In this document: in pieces, positions 1-10,000 of the stretch | Position numbering within the stretch: position 1 is the first letter of the stretch | How the letters are laid out: each line of letters opens with the position of its first letter | Assembly (NCBI GenBank): GCA_020217035.1 | Contig: JAIWOG010000139.1 | Location: 1 to 10,000, forward strand | Reading direction: 5' to 3' | Length of the DNA: 10,000 bases | Origin: Magnetospirillum sp. | GTDB taxonomy: Bacteria; Pseudomonadota; Alphaproteobacteria; Rhodospirillales; Magnetospirillaceae | The notes under the pieces: generated by a model | Told to the model about the DNA's origin: nothing | The model's database searches: none | Seen by the model: the letters and a program-made list of their open reading frames with translations, nothing else | Made by a program: the position numbers and the translations under genes

Positions 1-200
1 CCCTGCACGCCGCCTTGCTTGTTCAGGCGGTCCACGTACATCTCCAGCGTCTTCTTCTCGGGCTCGCCCAGGAACGACGCCGGACCCGTCACTGACAAAA
101 AGGCGCCGATCCGCACCGGATCCGCCGCTTGCGCCGATCCGATCCCGACAAAGCCCAAGGCGGCAAAGGCCGCCGCGCCCCAACGCATGAGGTTGCGCAT
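1..200 (-). CDS. ABC transporter substrate-binding protein, Leu/Ile/Val type (5' part only)
   Basis: The gene runs off the left edge, so only about the first 66 residues are visible. They begin with a classic Sec signal peptide: MRNLMRW, a hydrophobic Ala/Gly/Phe stretch, and a likely cleavage after AQA at about residue 25. The mature start, ADPVRIGAFLSVTGPASFLG, matches the first strand and ligand loop of the periplasmic-binding type I family (LivK-like, Peripla_BP_6), followed by a helix with YVDRLNKQGG. Such proteins bind amino acids, amides or short organic acids in the periplasm and deliver them to a permease/ATPase complex. The ligand cannot be told from this fragment. The ATG at 200 is preferred over the in-frame ATG at 188 because a strong Shine-Dalgarno sequence lies 8 bases upstream of it and it gives a complete signal peptide. 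Family assignment is firm; specificity is unknown. Confidence 0.85.
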   Translation of the reverse strand, partial: MRNLMRWGAAAFAALGFVGIGSAQAADPVRIGAFLSVTGPASFLGEPEKKTLEMYVDRLNKQGGVQ

Positions 201-208
201 GCTCAAAT

Positions 209-216
209 CTCCTCCC
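209..216 (-). promoter_or_regulatory. Ribosome binding site of the left substrate-binding protein gene
   Basis: Read on the minus strand this is GGGAGGAG, with 8 bases before the ATG at 200. It is a near-perfect anti-16S match and fixes the start at 200 rather than at the second in-frame ATG (188). Confidence 0.75.
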
Positions 217-250
217 AATTCTTCCGCGGCTTATTATCTGCCGTCGGGCG

Positions 251-286
251 ATTTAAAAGCTTAAATGCCCCCAGGGCAATGCCCTG
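251..286 (-). promoter_or_regulatory. Possible promoter with overlapping palindromic operator, for the left transporter gene
   Basis: On the minus strand TTGCCC (279-274) and TTAAAT (256-251) are separated by 17 bases, a reasonable sigma-70-like pair about 50 bases upstream of the start codon. The -35 element lies inside the perfect palindrome CAGGGCA-A-TGCCCTG (272-286). A dyad over a -35 element is a usual arrangement for a repressor site. Each hexamer matches the consensus at only about 4 of 6 positions, and no transcript data are available, so this is a suggestion. Confidence 0.3.
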
Positions 287-508
287 TCGGCAACGGGACC
301 GTTATTCGCTTCGTTCTGCCGCTGCACTAAAATACGAAATTCATTTTTTATCACAACTTTACAAATGTACTTAGAATCAAGAAAAAGATTGCTGCGGCGC
401 AATAACATCTTGTCTGCATCCATCATCACAAAGACCACAACAAGAAGGCGAGTTCCTGAATTCACGGCAAGCAAGGTCTTCACCCGATGCGCACGCCTTG
501 CGCACACG

Positions 509-523
509 TTAAAATTCATTTAA
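509..523 (+). promoter_or_regulatory. CtrA-type binding box, TTAA-N7-TTAA
   Basis: TTAA at 509-512 and TTAA at 520-523 are separated by exactly 7 bases. This is the full consensus for CtrA, the alphaproteobacterial response regulator of cell cycle, motility and chemotaxis genes. The box ends 55 bases before the ATG of the EAL-domain gene, within plausible promoter distance. A weak TTGCGC-N17-TAAATT pair (498-526) overlaps it, so CtrA could activate or repress there. The match is seen directly. Function is inferred, since this AT-rich stretch could produce the motif by chance, although its position ahead of a c-di-GMP gene favours a real site. Confidence 0.5.
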
Positions 524-566
524 ATTTTCGTCACAGGTGGGATGACATTGCCATGACCATGGGGAT

Positions 567-573
567 GGGAGGG
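567..573 (+). promoter_or_regulatory. Ribosome binding site that decides the EAL gene start
   Basis: GGGAGGG lies 5 bases before the ATG at 579. The adjacent in-frame TTG at 576 would leave a spacing of only 2 bases, so the ATG is preferred. Confidence 0.6.
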
Positions 574-578
574 CGTTG

Positions 579-4384
<3,806 letters not shown>

Positions 4385-4432
4385 AAACTTTCTTCACCGC
4401 TTGGTAACCCGAAGCGGGCAATCTGACACATT

Positions 4433-4448
4433 GGGGCCAGAAGGCCCC
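4433..4448. repeat. Small perfect inverted repeat between ligA and the TPR gene
   Basis: GGGGCC-AGAA-GGCCCC forms a 6-base-pair GC stem with a four-base loop. It lies 48 bases after the ligA stop and 27 bases before the TPR start. No T-run follows, so it is a poor intrinsic terminator. It could attenuate readthrough or structure the TPR leader, or be chance in GC-rich DNA. Confidence 0.3.
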
Positions 4449-4475
4449 GCCCTTCCCCGCCACGACCACGATGTG

Positions 4476-6050
4476 ATGAGCACACCGCCCGAGGATCCCC
4501 GCGCCAAGTTCACCCGGCCGTTGCAGCGCCCCGGCGCCGACGGCGCGGCGCGTCCTGCCTTGCCCGCCCGTCCCAGCCTGCCGGCGGTGATCGACCACAA
4601 ACCGGCAGCCGCCACCGCCGAGGAACCCGCCCACGCCCAATCCGGCGGCCTGGCCCGGCTGCTGGAAGCGGTGGCCAAGATGCTGCAACCCAAGTCGACC
4701 GCCAAGGAACCGGCCGAGGCGCAGCCCGCCCCCCGGGCCGAACCGGCGGTGCTGAACGTGGTGGTGGCGGCCATGAACGGCGACAATTCCGACGGCGCCG
4801 CCTCGCAGCAAATCTACAAGGCGCTGGACCTGCGCCAGACGCTGAAGGTCAAGCCGCTGCCCCGCCCCTTTGTGCTGGAAAACCCGCTGGACCCGGCGCA
4901 GGTGGCGGCGCTGGTCACCAACGCCCGCCACGCGGTGGCCGAGGAAAACGCCGACCTGCTGGTGTGGGGCGACGTGTCCAAGGATGGCTATGTGCTGCGC
5001 TTCGCCACCGCCAACATCCCCGACGAGGAAAAGCCCGCGTCGTTCGGGCCGCATTTCCGCGTCGAATTGCCGATGAACCTGGGCGAGCCGCAGTTGCACA
5101 TGCTGTACGCCGCCACCCTGGCCGCCGCCGAGCCGGCCAACGAGATGCAACGCGCCGCCCTGCGCCGCCTGCTGCCCCCGGCCATCGAGCCCTTGGAGGC
5201 GCTGGCCGGCAAGCCCCCAGTATCGCTGTCCATGGGCCAACAGCGTTCGGTGTTGCTGACCTTCGCCCATGTGTGCACCACCTGCGCCCTGCTGATGCCG
5301 CCGTCGCAATCGGACGTCTGGTTCGACAAGGCCGTCCACGCCTATCAAGGGGCGGAAAAGCGCCTGGGCCGCAACGAGCCCCCGCACGAAGTGGCGCTGA
5401 TCCACAAGCATCTGGCGGCGTCGCTGACGGTGCGGGCGGAACGGGTCAAGGACAAGGCGCAAGCCCATCTGGAACAGGCGGTGAAATATTGGCGGGAAGC
5501 CGCCGCCCACCTGACCCGCGCCAGCCTGCCGCTGGAATGGGCGGCGGCGCAGACCCGGCTGGGGGTGGCCTTGCACCGCCTGGATTTGATCACCGGCGAT
5601 TCCGAGTTACTGCGCGAGGCCCTGGGCTGCCTGCAAGCGGCACTTCAGGTCCACACCAAGACCGAAGCCCCCAATCGTTGGGCCGACATCATGCATTCCA
5701 TCGCCCAGGTGCTGGAAGTCTATGGCGACCAGTTGAAGAACCCCGAGGTGCTGCAACGCGCCGTCGACGCCTGCAACCTGGTCCTGGAAGTGCGCTCGCG
5801 CGATCGCACGCCCTTGGCCTGGGCGGCGACGCTGAACACCTTGGGCTCGGCTTTGTTCCTGCTGGACCGCCACGGCGGCGGCACCACCCACCTGCCCGAG
5901 GCCGAACGGGTGTTCGAGGACGCCCACGAAGTGTTCACCGCCCACGGCGCCAAGGGTCCGGCCCAGGTGGCCGCCCGCAACCTGGCCCATGTGCGCAAGC
6001 TGGCCGAGGAACGCAAGGGCCGCGCCGTCATCGACCCGGATTGGCGTTGA
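4476..6050 (+). CDS. TPR-repeat protein of unknown function
   Basis: The protein is 524 residues if translation starts at the ATG at 4476. An in-frame TTG at 4401 would add 25 residues of poor composition. No strong ribosome site marks either start. Residues 1-90 are Pro/Ala-rich and probably disordered, with one short amphipathic helix around GGLARLLEAVAKML. Residues about 92-195 look like a compact alpha/beta domain ending in the strand LLVWGDV (about 161-167). This resembles the TolB/FlgO-like domain seen before TPR arrays, but that assignment is weak. The C-terminal part is helical and carries 47-residue repeats beginning PLEWA (352), PNRWA (399) and PLAWA (446), with a degenerate unit at 495. 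These are TPR units of the type common in Rhodospirillales and Rhizobiales. There is no signal peptide or membrane segment, so it is probably a cytoplasmic scaffold. Partners are unknown. Confidence 0.8.
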   Translation: MSTPPEDPRAKFTRPLQRPGADGAARPALPARPSLPAVIDHKPAAATAEEPAHAQSGGLARLLEAVAKMLQPKSTAKEPAEAQPAPRAEPAVLNVVVAAMNGDNSDGAASQQIYKALDLRQTLKVKPLPRPFVLENPLDPAQVAALVTNARHAVAEENADLLVWGDVSKDGYVLRFATANIPDEEKPASFGPHFRVELPMNLGEPQLHMLYAATLAAAEPANEMQRAALRRLLPPAIEPLEALAGKPPVSLSMGQQRSVLLTFAHVCTTCALLMPPSQSDVWFDKAVHAYQGAEKRLGRNEPPHEVALIHKHLAASLTVRAERVKDKAQAHLEQAVKYWREAAAHLTRASLPLEWAAAQTRLGVALHRLDLITGDSELLREALGCLQAALQVHTKTEAPNRWADIMHSIAQVLEVYGDQLKNPEVLQRAVDACNLVLEVRSRDRTPLAWAATLNTLGSALFLLDRHGGGTTHLPEAERVFEDAHEVFTAHGAKGPAQVAARNLAHVRKLAEERKGRAVIDPDWR

Positions 6051-6053
6051 AGC

Positions 6054-7196
6054 CTAGGAAACCTGGTTTCGTCCCGCCGCCTTGGCTTGGTAAAGCTGGC
6101 GGTCGGCCTGGGACAACGCCTGCTCAACCCCGTGCTCGCCGCACACCGCCGCCACACCGAAACTGGCGGTGAAGCCAACCGGGCCATGGGCGGTCTCGAC
6201 ACCCAGCGCCGCCAGCGTCTGACGCAGGCGTTCGGCCACCGCCCGCGCCTCCTCCACCCCTGATCCGGGCAGCGCCAGAGCGAATTCCTCGCCGCCCAGA
6301 CGGCCGCAGATATCCACTTCCCGCAAGCTGTGGCGCAGTACCTCGCCGGTCAGCCGCAGGGCAGCGTCGCCGATGGCATGACCATGACGGTCGTTCAGGG
6401 TTTTGAAATGGTCCAGGTCCAGCATCACCAAGGACATGGGCAACCCCAGGCGCAGATGCAGGCGCCATGCGGTCTCGGTGCGTTCCATGAAATCGCGGCG
6501 GTTCGACACTCCGGTCAAGGCGTCGGTGGTGGCCAGACGAATCAGGTCGCGGTCGGAATCCTCCTTGACCAGCAACAGGAACGCGAAACCGTCGGCCAAG
6601 GCTGACACATAGCCGATGGCGAACAGGATCTGGTTGAACGCCAAGTTGGCGCCGGGCAGCCATTGGTCGCTGATCGCCGCGTACCAGGTCCGCACCAAAG
6701 CAGCGACCGCCAGAGTGGCGTTGCTGAGCACCAGCACGCTTTGCACCGGCGAAGCCTTGCGTCGGGCCATGGCGATGACCAGGGTGTTGCCGGCGGTGAA
6801 CACGAACAGCCCGAATGAGAACAGCAGCGCCATGTGAGCAGCCGTCAGCTCCCGTCCCAACCGCAGATAGGCCAGGTTGTAGGCCACCACGGCCACGCCC
6901 GCCAACACCAACACCCCCCGCCACAGCCCAGGACGGCCGGAATAGACGACGAAGGCCAGCAATTCCAACCCGTGCCCGACGTAAAGCAGCGAGTTTCCCA
7001 TGGGAGCCAGGACCGGGGGCAGCATGGGTTTCAACAACACCAACAGGATTCCCAAGCCCTTGATCACCTGTCCCGACGCCCACAGGCGCAAGGTCCAGCG
7101 CTCGGCGCGGGTTCCGGCATAGGTCAGCATGATGGCGCCGAACAGCAAGTTGCTGACCATCAGCGCCGCCCACAAGGTCTTGGTGTCGAAAGGCAA
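6054..7196 (-). CDS. Membrane diguanylate cyclase, 7-TM sensor plus GGDEF domain
   Basis: Starting at TTG 7196 the protein has 380 residues. The first 200 or so contain about seven hydrophobic segments, for example around TLWAALMVSNLLFGAIML, GILLVLL, GVLVLAGVAVVAY and ALLFSFGLFVF, so it is an inner-membrane protein. A cytoplasmic GGDEF domain follows: DALTG (from Asp225), the metal site DLDHFK (Asp260) with ND at 268-269, GHAIGD, the active-site signature GGEEF (301-305), and near the end GRNQV. An inhibitory-site motif, REVD (292-295), sits exactly five residues before GGEEF. The protein should therefore make c-di-GMP from two GTP and be subject to product inhibition. The TTG start keeps the first membrane helix intact and lies about 24 bases after the predicted transcription start. 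An internal ATG (CTG-ATG-GTC) would cut into that helix. The signal sensed is unknown. The frame stays open far upstream, opposite the helicase gene; that part is not coding. Confidence 0.88.
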   Translation of the reverse strand: MPFDTKTLWAALMVSNLLFGAIMLTYAGTRAERWTLRLWASGQVIKGLGILLVLLKPMLPPVLAPMGNSLLYVGHGLELLAFVVYSGRPGLWRGVLVLAGVAVVAYNLAYLRLGRELTAAHMALLFSFGLFVFTAGNTLVIAMARRKASPVQSVLVLSNATLAVAALVRTWYAAISDQWLPGANLAFNQILFAIGYVSALADGFAFLLLVKEDSDRDLIRLATTDALTGVSNRRDFMERTETAWRLHLRLGLPMSLVMLDLDHFKTLNDRHGHAIGDAALRLTGEVLRHSLREVDICGRLGGEEFALALPGSGVEEARAVAERLRQTLAALGVETAHGPVGFTASFGVAAVCGEHGVEQALSQADRQLYQAKAAGRNQVS

Positions 7197-7481
7197 AACG
7201 CCCCGCCCTATATCGAGTACGACCTCAGTATAGAAGCGATCCCCCGTACAGCCAATCCCCGGCACGGCGCCAACGCCCCATCCAAACAATATGTTGCATC
7301 GCGACAAACAAAGCTGGTACAAGCAGACCAGCCTTGATCGCCCCATGTGCGCAGGCGCCGGTCCCCGTTGATCTGGACGCCGTTTGCGACAAGGCCCCTT
7401 CCCGCTGGTTGCGCACCCTTCGGGCGCCCCTGTCCCGTCACCGGATCGCCGGTGGCGCGTGATGCATTGTGAAAGATCTTC
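7197..7481. other. Divergent intergenic region between the cyclase and helicase genes
   Basis: The region is 285 bases long with no convincing gene. It carries the cyclase promoter at its left side. The helicase side holds a long untranslated stretch with the perfect inverted repeat CACCGG-ATCG-CCGGTG (7439-7454), ending 27 bases before the helicase ATG. A weak promoter pair for the helicase, TTGCAT (7294-7299) and TACAAG (7318-7323) with an 18-base spacer, would give a leader of roughly 150 bases. Short minus-strand frames here (7208-7495) lack ribosome sites and are antisense shadows. Confidence 0.55.
7227..7255 (-). promoter_or_regulatory. Sigma-70-type promoter for the diguanylate cyclase
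   Basis: On the minus strand TTGGCT (7255-7250) and TATACT (7232-7227) are separated by exactly 17 bases. The -10 element matches TATAAT at 5 of 6 positions. Transcription would start near 7220, leaving a leader of about 24 bases before the TTG start at 7196, with the GC-rich ribosome-site-like stretch AGGGCGGGG (7207-7199) between them. This is the best promoter match I see in the window. Confidence 0.55.
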
Positions 7482-8885
<1,404 letters not shown>

Positions 8886-8891
8886 ACCATC

Positions 8892-8923
8892 AAAGGCCGG
8901 TTCCCCAGGGAACCGGCCTTTTT
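8892..8923 (+). terminator. Intrinsic terminator after the helicase gene
   Basis: A 13-base-pair perfect stem (8892-8904 with 8909-8921, core AAAGGCCGGTTCC) closes a four-base loop. Its last three bases are the first of a run of five Ts (8919-8923). It begins 7 bases after the helicase stop and lies just past the 3' end of the convergent binding-protein gene. On the minus strand only three Ts follow the stem, so it should work mainly in the plus direction. Confidence 0.9.
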
Positions 8924-8925
8924 CT

Positions 8926-10000
8926 TCAAGGCGACTTCTTGCCGGCTTTCGGCACCACCGGGACGTATTCCTCGGGCCAATGCATGGCGCAGGCCGACGT
9001 TCCCGGATCGCGCCACTCCTTGGCCAGGGTGGCGATGGTCTCATGGCCCAGGCGGCCGCGCGGGTCGCGTTGCACCTGGATCAGGTGATAGGACAAGATC
9101 GGCTGGTGATTGTGGTTGAAGTGGAAGGTCCCGCGCACCGAGGCGAACTCGGCGCGGCGGAAGGCCGCCCGCAATGCCTCTGAATCGCCGGTCTTGCCGC
9201 CGGTGGCCTTGATGGCGGCATCCAGCAACAACACCGCGTCATAGCCCCGCGCCGCGTGCTCGGACGGCGGGCGGCCGAATTCCATCTCGAAATCGCCGAT
9301 GAAGCGCTTGTTGCCAGGAATGTCCTGGTCGGCGGTCCAGTTGACCACCGCGCGGACGTCCAAGGCGGCATCGCCCAGCGCCGGCAACGCCGTGCGCGCC
9401 ACCGAATCGGCATCGGTGTAAAGCGGCGCCAATTCCTTGCCGCCGGCTTCCGCATAGGCGCGGATGAAGGCCCCGCCCATGCCGCCGGTCAGCAACGAAT
9501 AGACCGCATCCGGCTTGATTTCGCCAATGCGGCGCAGTTCCCGCCCATAGGTCGCCGCCCCCACTTTGGGGCTGAGAACGGTGATTTCGAAGGGAAAGGC
9601 ATGGCGAAACGCCGCCAACGCCTGCTCGGCCAGGCTGGTCTGGGGGGCCAAGACCACCAGCTTGCGCATGCCCTCGGCGACCAGATACCCCCCCAGCACC
9701 GCATGCGGCGCCACGAAAGGCGGCGCCAGCCCGAACAGGTTGGGCAGGCAGCCCGTCCCAGTCACGACGGCCGGCGGTTCTTCCAGGGTCAGGACGAACA
9801 GCCGGGCCTTGTCCACGGACTTGAGCATGGCGGCCATGGAGGGCTGGGCCACGGCGGCGACCACCACATCCAGACGTTCGGTGCGGACCACCCGTTCCAC
9901 GGCCCTTGCGGCGATTTCGGCCGAGCCCTTGTCGTCCACCGCCACCACGCGGATTTCCTGGTTGCTGAAACGCCCGCCCAATTGCTTGAGGCCCAGGGTG
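8926..10000 (-). CDS. ABC transporter substrate-binding protein, Leu/Ile/Val type (N-terminus beyond the window)
   Basis: The visible part is 357 residues plus the stop. The frame is open to the right edge (TLGLKQLGGRF...), so the apparent TTG start at 9981 is internal. By comparison with the left-edge paralogue, about 60 N-terminal residues including a signal peptide are missing. The sequence fits periplasmic-binding type I / Peripla_BP_6: GLKQLGGRF, the strand EIRVVAVDDKGS followed by the helix AARAVERVV, the hinge-region stretch PDAVYSLLTGG, and ARGYDAVLLLDAAIKATGG near the C-terminus. Family members capture branched-chain amino acids, amides or aromatic acids in the periplasm. The ligand here is not evident. 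The gene ends at the helicase terminator, so any permease or ATPase partners would have to lie upstream, outside the window, or elsewhere. Confidence 0.87.
   Translation of the reverse strand, partial: TLGLKQLGGRFSNQEIRVVAVDDKGSAEIAARAVERVVRTERLDVVVAAVAQPSMAAMLKSVDKARLFVLTLEEPPAVVTGTGCLPNLFGLAPPFVAPHAVLGGYLVAEGMRKLVVLAPQTSLAEQALAAFRHAFPFEITVLSPKVGAATYGRELRRIGEIKPDAVYSLLTGGMGGAFIRAYAEAGGKELAPLYTDADSVARTALPALGDAALDVRAVVNWTADQDIPGNKRFIGDFEMEFGRPPSEHAARGYDAVLLLDAAIKATGGKTGDSEALRAAFRRAEFASVRGTFHFNHNHQPILSYHLIQVQRDPRGRLGHETIATLAKEWRDPGTSACAMHWPEEYVPVVPKAGKKSP

Larger units (their letters stand above)
201..578. other. AT-rich divergent intergenic region
   Basis: About 380 bases separate the minus-strand transporter gene from the plus-strand EAL gene. 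The region is visibly richer in A and T than the flanking genes, especially from about 325 to 540, and shows no convincing gene. It holds the transporter's ribosome site and a possible promoter with an overlapping palindrome (251-286), a single GANTC site (374-378) of the kind methylated by CcrM in alphaproteobacteria, and a perfect TTAA-N7-TTAA box (509-523). An 88-codon minus-strand reading frame (253-519) has no ribosome site or recognisable protein features, so I do not call it. Confidence 0.7.

Noticed and set aside
253..264. TTAA-N4-TTAA as a second CtrA box
   Set aside because: The half sites are 4 bases apart rather than 7, so it does not fit the CtrA consensus. It coincides with the AT-rich promoter region of the transporter gene.
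253..519. 88-codon minus-strand frame in the divergent intergenic region
   Set aside because: It has no ribosome site, its start overlaps the CtrA-type box, and its composition does not resemble the neighbouring genes.
4401..4475. TTG-initiated extension of the TPR protein
   Set aside because: It has no ribosome site and poor composition, and it spans the GGGGCC hairpin. The ATG at 4476 is simpler, though neither start is proven.
4964..6172. 402-codon plus-strand frame overlapping the TPR gene
   Set aside because: It is out of frame with the TPR repeats and rich in Arg, Gly and Pro, as expected of a shadow frame in GC-rich DNA. It also runs into the convergent cyclase gene.

Overview
The window is GC-rich chromosomal DNA with the codon use and gene content of an alphaproteobacterium, most likely Rhodospirillaceae and Magnetospirillum-like. 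This is inferred from the c-di-GMP enzymes, the 'P-x-x-W-A' type TPR protein, the Leu/Ile/Val-type binding proteins and a perfect CtrA-type box. I could not search databases, so the genus is a guess. There are no rRNA or tRNA genes, CRISPR arrays, transposases or phage genes.

Layout. At the left edge (1-200, minus) is the 5' end of a periplasmic substrate-binding protein gene. An AT-rich divergent intergenic region (201-578) follows, with a palindrome near the transporter promoter and a TTAA-N7-TTAA CtrA-type box upstream of the next gene. A plus-strand run comprises a PAS / degenerate-GGDEF / EAL protein (579-2276), NAD-dependent DNA ligase ligA only 23 bases later (2300-4384), and, after 91 bases, a TPR protein (4476-6050). 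The TPR gene converges, with a 3-base gap, on a minus-strand membrane diguanylate cyclase (6054-7196). A second divergent intergenic region (7197-7481) carries a good promoter for the cyclase. Next is an RhlE-type DEAD-box RNA helicase (7482-8885), a strong hairpin terminator (8892-8923), and a minus-strand gene for a second Leu/Ile/Val-type substrate-binding protein, whose N-terminus lies past the right edge.

How the genes fit together. The clearest shared theme is c-di-GMP. The window has a predicted synthase with an intact active site and I-site, and a predicted phosphodiesterase whose GGDEF domain is dead. The phosphodiesterase may be under CtrA control. LigA and the helicase are housekeeping genes. 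The two binding proteins are solute-uptake or sensing components whose permeases and ATPases are not in view.

I see no convincing undescribed multi-gene system. The items most worth following up are the CtrA box with the degenerate PDE protein, the PDE-ligA gene pair, and the uncharacterised TPR protein.
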